A stretch of 64,000 nucleotides of DNA from positions 3,658,001 through 3,722,000 of the forward strand of contig NC_016604.1 in assembly GCF_000230895.2 (NCBI RefSeq), given 5' to 3'. The position numbers were made by a program, and so were the translations under genes. A model generated the notes under the pieces. That model worked only from the letters and a program-made list of their open reading frames with translations. It ran no database searches and was not told the origin of the DNA. Source of the stretch: Mycolicibacterium rhodesiae NBB3. Its GTDB lineage: Bacteria; Actinomycetota; Actinomycetes; Mycobacteriales; Mycobacteriaceae. Every line of letters begins with the position of its first letter. The first letter of the stretch is position 1. Shown piece after piece: positions 32,393 through 40,668 of this stretch.

Positions 32393-32800
32393 ATGTTCGC
32401 GAACATCGGCTGGGGCGAGATGCTGGTCCTGGTGATCGCCGGTCTGGTGATTCTGGGGCCGGAACGGCTGCCTGGCGCGATCAGGTGGACGTCGAGCACG
32501 CTTCGGCAGATGCGTGACTACATCAGCGGCGCGACCAGCCAGCTTCGCGACGACCTGGGCCCTGAGTTCGACGATCTCCGCGAGCCGTTGAGTCAGCTGA
32601 ACAAGCTGCGGGGGATGACGCCGCGGGCCGCGCTGACGAAACATCTGCTCGACGGCGACGACTCCATCTTCACGGGAAAGTTCGACGACCCGGCAACCAG
32701 CACGGAGAAGCCCGTCAATGGTGGCGGGCCGACACCCGCGCCACAGGCACCACCTGAGACGCCGCCCGCGAAAACCCCCTACGACAGCGACGCGACTTAA
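32393..32800 (+). CDS. tatB: Sec-independent (Tat) translocase protein TatB
   Basis: A 135-residue TatB: an N-terminal membrane helix (MLVLVIAGLVILGPERLPG, the usual GPERLP hinge) and an amphipathic helix (RWTSSTLRQMRDYISG), then a Pro/Ala-rich tail. It receives twin-arginine precursors with TatC. It starts three bases after the htrA stop, so it is in the same operon. Its last four bases overlap the end of convergent mrp. Confidence 0.93.
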   Translation: MFANIGWGEMLVLVIAGLVILGPERLPGAIRWTSSTLRQMRDYISGATSQLRDDLGPEFDDLREPLSQLNKLRGMTPRAALTKHLLDGDDSIFTGKFDDPATSTEKPVNGGGPTPAPQAPPETPPAKTPYDSDAT

Positions 32801-33939
32801 CGGCCGGCGGGGTCCAACCCGAGCGACATGCCCGCCAGTCCGCGCTTACGGCTCGACAGCGCATCGGCGATGCTGCGTAACTCTTTACCCGCCAACGAAT
32901 CCGGCGCGGACAGCACCAGGGGGATCCCGGAGTCGCCGGCCGCCACCAATGCGGGATCGAGCGGAACCTGCCCGAGCAGTGGCACGTCGGCGCCCACCGC
33001 GCGGGACAGGCTCTCGGCCACCTGCTTGCCGCCGCCCTCGCCGAAGATCTGCATCGTTGTGCCGTCGGGGAGCACCAGCCCGGACATGTTCTCCACCACG
33101 CCGGCGATGCGCTGACGGGTCTGCAGCGCAATCGCGCCTGCCCGCTCGGCGACTTCGGCGGCCGCCAGCTGCGGCGTCGTCACTACCAGGATCTCCGCAC
33201 CCGGGATCAGCTGGGCCACCGAGATGGCGATGTCTCCGGTGCCCGGCGGCAGGTCGAGCAGCAGAATGTCCAGATCGCCCCAGTACACGTCGGCCAGGAA
33301 CTGCTGCAGTGCACGGTGCAGCATCGGTCCGCGCCACACCACGGGTGTGTTGCCCTGGGTGAACATCGAGATCGAGATGATCCGGACGTCGTGGGCGACG
33401 GGTGGGAGGATCATCGACTCGACCTGCGTGGGCCGATCGGTGGTGCCCATCATCCGCGGCACCGAGTGCCCGTAGATGTCGGCATCCAGCACGCCGACCG
33501 ACAGGCCCCGTGCGGCCATGGCCGCGGCGAGGTTGACGGTGACGCTGGACTTGCCGACGCCGCCCTTACCGGAGGCCACGGCGTATACGCGGGTCAGCGA
33601 TCCGGGCTGGGCGAACGGAATGACAGGCTCACGGGAATCCCCGCGCAACTGCTTGCGCAGCTCGCTGCGTTGCTCGTCGCTCATCACGTCGAGCGTGACC
33701 TTGACGGCGCCGGTACCGGGGACGTCGGCGACCGCCTGGCTGACGCGCTCGGAGATCTCGGACTTCTTCGGGCACGCCGCGGTGGTGAGGTACACCTCGA
33801 CGTGAACGGCGCCGCCGGGCTCGATGGTGACGTTCTTCACCATGCCCAACTCGGTGATCGGTCGCCGCAACTCGGGGTCGATCACCTTCGTCAGCCCGGC
33901 ACGGACTGCGGATTCCAGGTCAGGGGAAGAAGAGGACAT
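32797..33939 (-). CDS. mrp: Mrp/ApbC family Fe-S carrier ATPase
   Basis: A 380-residue protein: an N-terminal DUF59/MIP18 domain (residues 10-90), then a MinD-like P-loop ATPase with deviant Walker A SGKGGVGKSS, the DADIYGHSVPRMMG switch, and Mrp signature DILLLDLPPGTGD. The family carries [4Fe-4S] clusters between dimers through a CxxC near ENMS...FGEGGG. Here that segment reads ENMSGLVLPDGTTMQIFGEG, with no cysteine, so cluster binding, if any, must differ. The M. tuberculosis orthologue (Rv1229c) also lacks it as far as I remember. Strand is opposite to tatB. Confidence 0.92.
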   Translation of the reverse strand: MSSSSPDLESAVRAGLTKVIDPELRRPITELGMVKNVTIEPGGAVHVEVYLTTAACPKKSEISERVSQAVADVPGTGAVKVTLDVMSDEQRSELRKQLRGDSREPVIPFAQPGSLTRVYAVASGKGGVGKSSVTVNLAAAMAARGLSVGVLDADIYGHSVPRMMGTTDRPTQVESMILPPVAHDVRIISISMFTQGNTPVVWRGPMLHRALQQFLADVYWGDLDILLLDLPPGTGDIAISVAQLIPGAEILVVTTPQLAAAEVAERAGAIALQTRQRIAGVVENMSGLVLPDGTTMQIFGEGGGKQVAESLSRAVGADVPLLGQVPLDPALVAAGDSGIPLVLSAPDSLAGKELRSIADALSSRKRGLAGMSLGLDPAGR

Positions 33940-33972
33940 CAGAGACGAGTCTAGGCCGACTCGACGCGCGCA

Positions 33973-35442
33973 TTAACCAGCCGGTCCCGGTGGTGGCCCC
34001 GGCAACGGTGCTTGCGCAGGCCCGGGTTGCGGTCCTGGCGCCGCAGCAGGGCCCGGGGGAGGCGCCATCGGTGCCAGCGGGCCGGGCACCGGTCCCTGTG
34101 GGGCGGGGCCGGGCGGCGGGGCCAGCGGCGCGAGCGGCTGCGCCAAGGCAGGTCCTCCCGCGGCGGGCTGCAGCGGTGCCGGCTGATCCTTGATGCAGAA
34201 CACGGCGCATTCCGGTGTCTGCGTGGGCGGCGGCTGCATCCAAGGCGGCACCCACTGCGGCGGCTGCGGCTGCTGCGTCGGCGGTGGTGCCAGCGGACCC
34301 GGGGCGGGTCCGGGCAGTGGACCGAGACGCTGGCCGGGCACGAAACCGGGAAGCTGGTTGGCGACGTCGCTGCGGGCCAGCACCGGCATCAGCGCGAGCG
34401 GGTCAGTCGCGGGCAGCCCGAGTGCGTTCAGCGGCAGGCCGGGGCCGAGACCCTGGTAGTCGTCCAGATGCACCATCGCCTCGGAGTCGTCCAGCACGGG
34501 CACGGATCCGGTGATGGGCGGCAGGTCGACGGGCACCACGCCGGTGGCGTAAGCCGCGGCCCAGCTCAGCACGTTGCGCGCGTAGGCAACCGAGTTGTTG
34601 TAGCGCAGGATCGCCGACATCACGTGCGACTGGTCGCGAAGGTTCATACCGCCGCTGCAGAGATACCGTGCGGTCGCCAGCGCCGAGTCGAACAGGTTCT
34701 GCACCTCGGCCTTGCCGTCGCCGTCGCCGTCTGATGCGTAGCGGGACCACGTGCCCGGCAGGAATTGCATGGGACCCATTGCGCGGGCATAGGTGACGCG
34801 GTCGGCGGTGCGGCTCTGCACGATGACCTCGTTGCCGGGCAGAGAGCCGTCCAGCGCGGGTCCGTAGATCGGCCGCACTGCGGTGCCGCGGGAGTCGGTG
34901 GCGCCGCCGTAGGCATGCATCGATTCGATGCGTCCGATGCCGGCCAGCAGGTTCCAGCTGACACCGCAGCCTGGGGAGGCCACTGCCATCATTCGTTCGG
35001 CGTTGCGATAGGCCGCCAGTGCCATTGTCGGAATTCGGAGTGTGCCGGGCGCATTCACCACAGCTGCCGGCTGCGGGGAGGAGGCGGCGGAAGCGGCGAT
35101 GTGAAATGCCGTCGGCGATTTGGAGACTGCCACCACGTTCGGACCTGAACGGTCGCCGACGGACTCGACGGCGGCCAGGGGGGTGACCTCGGAGGCGCGG
35201 ACCGGCGTGTTCGGTTGTGCGGACGCGCCGACGGCGCCGACCAGGATGATCGGGGCGATGATCGCGACCCCGGAGGCGACGCGGGCGCGCCCGGGCGTGA
35301 GCGCACCGCGCACCCGAGACGGTTTGACGCCACCGCGGATATCGACGGCTCGCACACGAGAAACAGCACCGGTAGCGCCGTGCGCCACTCGCCCTGCCAG
35401 GCGTCGCGCTGCCTCGAGGGCGGCTCCTCCCCCTATGTGCAC
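33973..35442 (-). CDS. Secreted lytic transglycosylase (Rv1230c-like)
   Basis: A 489-residue exported murein hydrolase. A membrane or signal helix spans about 55-75 (ASGVAIIAPIILVGAVGASA). The lytic transglycosylase domain (about 150-290) has the catalytic Glu in LAGIGRIESMHAYGG and MltB-type features ARAMGPMQFLPGTW and DGDGDGKAEVQNLFDSALATARYLC. The C-terminal 150 residues are Pro/Gly/Ala/Gln-rich and disordered, probably spanning the wall. It would cleave peptidoglycan glycan strands forming 1,6-anhydro ends. GTG 35442 start. It lies downstream of mrp's start with 33 bases between. Confidence 0.85.
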   Translation of the reverse strand: MHIGGGAALEAARRLAGRVAHGATGAVSRVRAVDIRGGVKPSRVRGALTPGRARVASGVAIIAPIILVGAVGASAQPNTPVRASEVTPLAAVESVGDRSGPNVVAVSKSPTAFHIAASAASSPQPAAVVNAPGTLRIPTMALAAYRNAERMMAVASPGCGVSWNLLAGIGRIESMHAYGGATDSRGTAVRPIYGPALDGSLPGNEVIVQSRTADRVTYARAMGPMQFLPGTWSRYASDGDGDGKAEVQNLFDSALATARYLCSGGMNLRDQSHVMSAILRYNNSVAYARNVLSWAAAYATGVVPVDLPPITGSVPVLDDSEAMVHLDDYQGLGPGLPLNALGLPATDPLALMPVLARSDVANQLPGFVPGQRLGPLPGPAPGPLAPPPTQQPQPPQWVPPWMQPPPTQTPECAVFCIKDQPAPLQPAAGGPALAQPLAPLAPPPGPAPQGPVPGPLAPMAPPPGPAAAPGPQPGPAQAPLPGPPPGPAG

Positions 35443-35536
35443 TCGACCGTCCTTGGTCTATAGGTGTTTGTGAACCTGGTCACCATACCTAGTCGATTAG
35501 TCGCATGTTCGCGTTACAGCAATCGCAAGAAAGAAT

Positions 35537-36088
35537 TCAGCCCTGCTTTTTAGATCGGCGTTCGTTTTGATCCGATCTCACGCCGCCATCACGCTTATCG
35601 GAGTCCGCTTGCGGCTGCAGCCGCTGCAGCAGTTCGTGGATCTCCTCCAGCTCGCGGCGCAGGTAGTCGCGAGTGGCGACCTCACCGACCGCCAACCGCA
35701 ATGCGGCCAGCTCACGGGCAAGATACTCGGTGTCGGCCTTGGTTTGTTCGGCCCGCCGCCGGTCCTCATCCAGCGACACCCGGTCCCGGTTCTCCTGCCG
35801 ATTTTGGGCCAGCAGAATCAACGGCGCCGCATACGCGGCCTGTGTGGAGAACGCGAGATTGAGCAAGATGAACGGATATGGATCCCACCGCAATTTCACG
35901 GCAAACAGATTCAGGATGATCCATACGATCACCAGGATGGTCTGCCAGGCCAGGTACCGGCCGGTGCCGAGGAAGCGTGCAATCGACTCCGAGAACTTGC
36001 CGACGGCTTCGGCGTCGACGTTGAGTCCGAAGCGGCGACGAGAGACGCGCGGTGTGTCCAGGCGCTGCCGCGCGGTCAGGTCGCTCAT
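35537..36088 (-). CDS. DUF1003 family membrane protein
   Basis: A 183-residue protein with two membrane helices (WQTILVIVWIILNLFAVKL; FILLNLAFSTQAAYAAPLILL) connected by the RWDPYPF turn that is diagnostic of DUF1003. A charged coiled coil follows (RELAALRLAVGEVATRDYLRRELEEIHELLQRL). The ATG start overlaps the stop of the upstream MgtE-like gene (ATGA), so the two are translationally coupled. No function is established. M. tuberculosis has the same neighbour arrangement. Confidence 0.9.
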   Translation of the reverse strand: MSDLTARQRLDTPRVSRRRFGLNVDAEAVGKFSESIARFLGTGRYLAWQTILVIVWIILNLFAVKLRWDPYPFILLNLAFSTQAAYAAPLILLAQNRQENRDRVSLDEDRRRAEQTKADTEYLARELAALRLAVGEVATRDYLRRELEEIHELLQRLQPQADSDKRDGGVRSDQNERRSKKQG

Positions 36089-37380
36089 GACGCGCCCTCG
36101 GAGGTCGTGAACAGCTCCGGCTCTTCACGATCGCGCCAGTCGTGGGGCAGGAGATGGTCGAGCACGTCGTCGACCGATACCGCACCGAGCAGATGGTTCT
36201 GCTCGTCGACGACCGCCCCACAGACCAGGTTGTAGGCAGCGAAGTACCTCGTCACCGCCGCTAGCGAATCCTCGGGACCAAGATTCGGCAGATCCTTGTC
36301 CACGATGCCGCTGACCAGGTCTGCGGGAGGTTCGCGCAGGAGCCGCTGCAGGTGCACGCAGCCCAGGTAGTGACCGGTCGGGGTGGCCGTCGGTGCGCGC
36401 GTGACGAACACCAGGGAGGCCAGCGCCGGCGTCAAATCGGGGTCACGGACGCGGGCCAGCGCCTCGGCGACGGTGGTGTCCGGGGCGAGCACAACGGGTT
36501 CGGAGGTCATCAGACCGCCTGCGGTGTCGGGGGAGTGCGCCAGCAGCCGTCGCACGTCCTCGGAGTCCTCGGGATCCATCCGGCGCAGGAACTGCTCGGC
36601 GTCCAGTGGAGTCATGGCGCCCAACAGGTCGGCGGCGTCGTCGGGATCCATCGCCTCGAGCACGTCTGCGGCACGCTCGGCGGGCAGCTGTTTGAGCATC
36701 GCGGCCTGCTGGTCCTCACTCAGCTCCTGAAGCACGTCGGCCAGCCGCTCGTCGTCGAGGGCGTTGACCACTTCGTAGCGCCGCTTGTCCGGCAACTCGC
36801 GGATCGCTTCGGCGACCTCGACCGCCCGCTGTCCGGCGAACTGTTCGAGCAGTTGTGCCACGCCCTGGTCGGGCATCGCCAGGCCGGAGGGGGTCAGGCC
36901 CTGGACGTGCTGCCAGTCGACGATGTGAACGTTGCTGCGGCGTGCCAGGCGACGCGGTGGACGCACCGCCACCTTCGTCACCATCCAGTCCCGGGTGCGG
37001 GTCTGCTCGATGCCCAGATCGACGACGTACACGTCGATCCCGGCCAGCTGTGGGAGGTCTGGATCGTCGACGCGGACCACGGTCTCGACCACTTGTCCCA
37101 GCACGAGCACCTCACCCGGGCGCTGGGTGAACTTGCGCAGCGACACGCTGCCCGTCGCCAGTGTCACCGCGCCCGGATCGATGGCCGTCACTCGCAGAAT
37201 CGGCACGAAAATCCTTCGGCGCGTGAGCAATTCGACGACGAGACCGAGCACGCGGGGCTGTTGGCGCACGATGCTGATGCTGATCACCACATCGCGGACG
37301 CGGCCGAGGGACTCCCCGTCAGGCCCCAGCACCACCATCCCTACGAGTCGGGCCGCATAGACCCTGTTCACCGCCGCCAT
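36085..37380 (-). CDS. MgtE-like protein without a pore: PRC barrel, MgtE N-domain and CBS pair
   Basis: A 431-residue soluble protein (Rv1232c-like). Residues 1-150 hold two PRC-barrel-like halves (VGMVVLGPDGESLGRVRDVVI). Residues 185-280 are the MgtE N-terminal superhelix (VAEAIRELPDKRRYEVVNAL; MDPDDAADLLGAMTPLDAEQ). The last 140 residues are a CBS pair (GGLMTSEPVVLAPDTTVAEAL; GAVSVDDVLDHLLPHDWRDRE). MgtE channels continue into five membrane helices, absent here. In MgtE these domains sense Mg2+. With the DUF1003 protein it may form a two-protein membrane sensor. TACCCT lies seven bases before the ATG at 37380. Confidence 0.88.
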   Translation of the reverse strand: MAAVNRVYAARLVGMVVLGPDGESLGRVRDVVISISIVRQQPRVLGLVVELLTRRRIFVPILRVTAIDPGAVTLATGSVSLRKFTQRPGEVLVLGQVVETVVRVDDPDLPQLAGIDVYVVDLGIEQTRTRDWMVTKVAVRPPRRLARRSNVHIVDWQHVQGLTPSGLAMPDQGVAQLLEQFAGQRAVEVAEAIRELPDKRRYEVVNALDDERLADVLQELSEDQQAAMLKQLPAERAADVLEAMDPDDAADLLGAMTPLDAEQFLRRMDPEDSEDVRRLLAHSPDTAGGLMTSEPVVLAPDTTVAEALARVRDPDLTPALASLVFVTRAPTATPTGHYLGCVHLQRLLREPPADLVSGIVDKDLPNLGPEDSLAAVTRYFAAYNLVCGAVVDEQNHLLGAVSVDDVLDHLLPHDWRDREEPELFTTSEGAS

Positions 37381-37399
37381 GGGTAAAAGGGTAGAGAGT

Positions 37400-38362
37400 G
37401 TGGTTGTGGAAAACCGCTATCGACCCCGCCGAACCATCCTTTCGGTTCCCGGCAGCAGCGCGAAGATGATCGAGAAGGCGAAAACTCTGTGCGCCGACGA
37501 GGTGTTCCTCGATCTCGAAGACGCGGTCGCGCCCGGCGCGAAGGCCGAGGCGCGTGCTCGAGTGGCGACGGCATTGACCTCTTCCGGTTGGGCCGGGCAG
37601 CTGCGCGGTGTCCGGGTCAACGACTGGACCACACCATGGACCCACGCCGACGTCATCGAGGTCGTCTCGGCCGCAGGAGCGTCGCTGGACATCGTGGTGT
37701 TGCCGAAGGTGTCCGACGCCTCGCACATTCACGCGCTCGACCTGCTCTTGAGTCAGCTCGAAGCGACGCACGGATTTCCGTTGGGCCGCATCGGCATTGA
37801 AGCGCAGATCGAGAACGCCGAAGGTCTGACGAACATCGACGCGATCGCCGCGGCGCCACGTGTGCAGGCGCTGGTGCTCGGACCGGCCGACATGGCGGCC
37901 AGCCTCAACATGCGCACTCTCGAAGTCGGTGAGCAGCCGCAGGGATACGACGTCGGCGATGCGCACCACTACGTGCTGATGCGGATACTCGTCGCTGCGC
38001 GCAGCCGCGGCATCCTGGCGATCGACGGTCCTTTTCTGAAGGTGCGCGACGTCGACGGGTTCCGTCGGATCGCGGGCCGATCCGCCGCACTCGGCTACGA
38101 CGGCAAGTGGGTGCTGCACCCCGATCAAATCGAAGCCGGCAACGAGATCTTCAGTCCGCGCCAAGACGCCTACGATCACGCCGAGCTGATCCTGGAGGCT
38201 TACGAATGGCACACCTCGCAGGCCGGCGGAGCGCGAGGCGCGGTGATGCTCGGCGACGAGATGATCGACGAGGCCAGCCGCAAGATGGCGTTGGTGATCG
38301 CAGGCAAAGGACGCGCTGCGGGGATGGAACGCAAAGGCGAGCCGTTCCAGCCGCCGACCTGA
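37400..38362 (+). CDS. HpcH/HpaI-type CoA-ester lyase (citrate lyase beta/CitE-like)
   Basis: A 320-residue TIM-barrel enzyme of the citrate lyase beta family. Motifs: LSVPGSSAKMIEKAKTL at the N-terminus, FLDLEDAVAPGAK carrying the acidic metal ligand, IEAQIENAEGLTN, VLGPADMAASL and HPDQIEAGNEIFSPR near the end. Family members cleave or form C-C bonds in acyl-CoA thioesters such as malyl- or citramalyl-CoA. The annotated frame opens at ATG 37379, which overlaps the start codon of the divergent MgtE-like gene; GTG 37400 or 37406 (VVVENRYRP) is more likely, matching family starts. No downstream operon partner. Confidence 0.8.
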   Translation: MVVENRYRPRRTILSVPGSSAKMIEKAKTLCADEVFLDLEDAVAPGAKAEARARVATALTSSGWAGQLRGVRVNDWTTPWTHADVIEVVSAAGASLDIVVLPKVSDASHIHALDLLLSQLEATHGFPLGRIGIEAQIENAEGLTNIDAIAAAPRVQALVLGPADMAASLNMRTLEVGEQPQGYDVGDAHHYVLMRILVAARSRGILAIDGPFLKVRDVDGFRRIAGRSAALGYDGKWVLHPDQIEAGNEIFSPRQDAYDHAELILEAYEWHTSQAGGARGAVMLGDEMIDEASRKMALVIAGKGRAAGMERKGEPFQPPT

Positions 38363-38372
38363 CGCGCGATCG

Positions 38373-38672
38373 TCAGTTCCGCAGGAACGCGATCGTCGAG
38401 GGCAGGATGAAAAGCAGCGTGATGATGCCGATCGCGATACCCGCTGTCGCGAGCCCGCGGCCGCCCTCCTGGCTCCGATTCAGCTGCTTGATCGCCATCA
38501 CCCCGAGCACGATTCCGATGATCGACCCGACGCCGCACAGCAGTCCGAGCAGCGATGTGACCAGCGACCAGATGGCCAACTTGTTGGTGCCCTGCGCCGG
38601 CGGCGGATAGCCCTGCGCCTGGGCGTAATTGGGGTCGGGTACTTGGCCAGGTTCTTGACCAGGAATTGTCAT
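38373..38672 (-). CDS. DUF4190 membrane protein (first of three)
   Basis: A 99-residue protein: a short Pro/Gln-rich cytosolic head, then two membrane helices (ATWSLVTSLLGLL-like and GIAIGIITLLFILP) linked by LGVMAIKQLNRSQEGGRGLA, the DUF4190 hallmark. ATG 38672 has TAAATT seven bases upstream, giving a leaderless start; a TTG at 38681 is not needed. It has its own promoter though the next DUF4190 gene lies only 33 bases upstream on the same strand. Confidence 0.82.
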   Translation of the reverse strand: MTIPGQEPGQVPDPNYAQAQGYPPPAQGTNKLAIWSLVTSLLGLLCGVGSIIGIVLGVMAIKQLNRSQEGGRGLATAGIAIGIITLLFILPSTIAFLRN

Positions 38673-38705
38673 TCGGGTCAATTTAGACCGGGACGGCCCA
38701 ACGCG

Positions 38706-39158
38706 CTAGAACGAGTTGATGCTGCTGAACCCGAGCGCGATGTAGATCAGCACGACGACGACCAGGGCGACGGTGAACAGGCCGCCGACGATGGTTCCCG
38801 CGAGCGCCAGTCCCCAGCCTTCCTGGCCGGTGCGTTTGGTCTCGCGCATCGCGATCACGCCGAGGATGAGCCCGACGATCCCCAACGGGGCGCAGCACAA
38901 CCAGCCCGTGATCGACAGAATGAGCGACGCGATCGCCTTGCCGTTCGTCCCCGGGGGTCGCGCGGGCCGGTATGGGTCGTATACCGGGAAATAGGTTGGC
39001 GCGCCTGTGTATCCGGGCGGTGGCGGCGGATAGATCGGCGGAGGTAATCCGGCGCCGGTCGGATAGTCAAGTGGCTGCTGCGTGTTCTCCAGCGGCGGGT
39101 ATTCGACGCCTCCGGGCGCCTGCCACTGCTGTGCCGGGCGCTCCGGGTCGTAGGTCAT
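38706..39158 (-). CDS. DUF4190 membrane protein (second of three)
   Basis: A 150-residue protein with a Pro/Tyr-rich head of 75 residues (PPIYPPPPPGYTGAPTYFPV) and two membrane helices separated by GVIAMRETKRTGQEGWGLALAG. The ATG overlaps the stop of the third DUF4190 gene (ATGA), so it is coupled to it. Function is unknown. Proline-rich heads may serve as wall or protein docking arms. Confidence 0.85.
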   Translation of the reverse strand: MTYDPERPAQQWQAPGGVEYPPLENTQQPLDYPTGAGLPPPIYPPPPPGYTGAPTYFPVYDPYRPARPPGTNGKAIASLILSITGWLCCAPLGIVGLILGVIAMRETKRTGQEGWGLALAGTIVGGLFTVALVVVVLIYIALGFSSINSF

Positions 39159-39874
39159 TGATTCGGTAGGAGCACACCAATGGTCCAGACCGCACTGAGG
39201 AGCAGCGTGACGACGCCGACCGCGATACCGGCGATCGCAAGACCACGCCCGTTCTCACCGGTCTGCTTGATCTGATTCATCGCCAAGACGCCGAGAATGA
39301 TGCCGGCGATCGAGCCGAGCCCGCAGCAGACTCCTACGACCGACGCCACCAGCGAGCCGATCGCCATCGTGTTGGTCTTCTGCGAGGGCGCTGGGTAGGC
39401 ACCATAACCCGGTGCCGGGTAGCCGGGCGGCGGGCCGAAGCCCGGGGGCGGACCGTAGCCGGGTGGTGGCGGCGGCGGCGCGAACCCGGGCGGCGGAGCC
39501 CCGTAGGACGGCGGCGGCGGATAGCCGGGTGCGCCAGGCGCGCTGAACCCACCGGCGTCCGGGTACGGCGGCGGTGGCGGATAGCCGGGCGCCGCGGGTG
39601 GCGGAAACGCAGCCTGGTCGGTGGGCGGTGAGTATGACGGCGGCGATTGGTCATACCCGGGCGAGTAGGCGGGCGGCTCGAACGACGGCGCCGGCGGCTC
39701 CAGGGGTTGCGACGGTTGTCGATAGACAGCGGTGATGTCGTCAGGACTTTGCCCGGCCGACTCTTGGGCCTGCTCGATCGGTGGCGCCTCGTAACTGCTC
39801 GATGCCGGTTCGGATCCTCCCCCGTCGGAGCCGGATGATGCCGTTTGGCCAGCGTCCTCGCCCGGATTTGTCAT
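39155..39874 (-). CDS. DUF4190 membrane protein (third of three), long Pro/Gly-rich head
   Basis: A 239-residue protein. The head of about 165 residues has repeats of Tyr-Pro-Pro-Pro and Gly-Tyr-Pro (PGYPPPPPYPDAGGFSAPGA), and two membrane helices follow with GVLAMNQIKQTGENGRGLAIAG. ATG 39874 is taken as start with TAGGTT seven bases upstream (leaderless); the frame is open further upstream. First gene of a two-gene operon with the second DUF4190. Confidence 0.85.
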   Translation of the reverse strand: MTNPGEDAGQTASSGSDGGGSEPASSSYEAPPIEQAQESAGQSPDDITAVYRQPSQPLEPPAPSFEPPAYSPGYDQSPPSYSPPTDQAAFPPPAAPGYPPPPPYPDAGGFSAPGAPGYPPPPSYGAPPPGFAPPPPPPGYGPPPGFGPPPGYPAPGYGAYPAPSQKTNTMAIGSLVASVVGVCCGLGSIAGIILGVLAMNQIKQTGENGRGLAIAGIAVGVVTLLLSAVWTIGVLLPNQ

Positions 39875-39993
39875 GCTGAACAACCTAGCGCACAGACCGG
39901 GCACCTTTGCGGCGCTCAGCGCGTTGATTTGGGTGAACCGCCAGCCGAATTAGCGACGACACATAGGCTCGCGTTTAAGGAGAATGAGCAGCG

Positions 39994-40518
39994 ATGACCA
40001 GTCCGTTTCAGCCTGGACAGCAGGCCGGCGCAACGCCGGGCACCCCGACCACCCGCCGAGGGCCGGTCGCCCTGCCCACTCCTCCGAAGGGTTGGCCGAT
40101 CGGCTCCTACCCGACCTACGCCGAGGCGCAGCGCGCGGTGGATTACCTGTCGGACCAGCAATTCCCCGTCGAGCAGGTGACGATCGTCGGCGTCGACCTG
40201 ATGCAGGTGGAACGCGTGACCGGCAGGCTCAGCTGGCCCAAGGTGCTCGGTGGCGGCGTGCTGACCGGCGCCTGGCTCGGTCTGTTCATCGGACTGATCC
40301 TGGGATTCTTCAGCCCGAGCCCGTGGGGCGCACTGATCACCGGCCTGGTCGCCGGTGTGTTCTTCGGCCTCATCACGTCGGCGATCCCTTACGCGATGGC
40401 ACGCGGCACAAGAGATTTCAGTTCGACGATGCAACTCGTCGCCGGGCGCTATGACGTGCTGTGTGACCCGCAGAGCGCCGAACGCGGCCGGGATCTGCTG
40501 GCACGCTTGACGATCTAG
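39994..40518 (+). CDS. General-stress-protein-17M-like membrane protein (Rv1234-like)
   Basis: A 174-residue protein. A Pro-rich cytosolic head precedes an alpha/beta segment (IGSYPTYAEAQRAVDYLSDQQFPVEQVTIVGVDL) typical of the general stress protein 17M domain. Two membrane helices follow (GGVLTGAWLGLFIGLILGF; ALITGLVAGVFFGLITSAI), and a short C-terminal fold ends near DPQSAERGRDLL. The ribosome site AAGGAGAA lies about 10 bases before the ATG. It immediately precedes the lpqY region, as in M. tuberculosis. Function unknown. Confidence 0.85.
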   Translation: MTSPFQPGQQAGATPGTPTTRRGPVALPTPPKGWPIGSYPTYAEAQRAVDYLSDQQFPVEQVTIVGVDLMQVERVTGRLSWPKVLGGGVLTGAWLGLFIGLILGFFSPSPWGALITGLVAGVFFGLITSAIPYAMARGTRDFSSTMQLVAGRYDVLCDPQSAERGRDLLARLTI

Positions 40519-40668
40519 TCCTGCAAACACGGGTCGTTAGCTGGCACTTCGCTCACCCGCCCCAATTGCGTAACGGTGCGCGACGCGCGCGCGTGAAGTG
40601 TTGCAAACCATGCGCAACTGGCAATACGGTTTCCGCGCGGGACGAACCCGTGCGGACGGGAGGCAGCG

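Noticed and set aside
30521..32644. 707-residue open frame antisense to rseA, htrA and tatB
   Set aside because: Arg/Asp/His-rich translation without recognisable domains; produced by the GC-rich codon pattern of the real genes on the plus strand.
37379..37399. ATG 37379 as the start of the CoA-ester lyase
   Set aside because: It overlaps the start codon of the divergent MgtE-like gene, and family members begin close to VENRYRPRR; a downstream GTG is preferred, though not proven.
40600..40618. GTTGC...GCAAC as a LacI-type operator before lpqY
   Set aside because: Only five matched bases per arm and poor central symmetry; kept as a remark in the lpqY entry.
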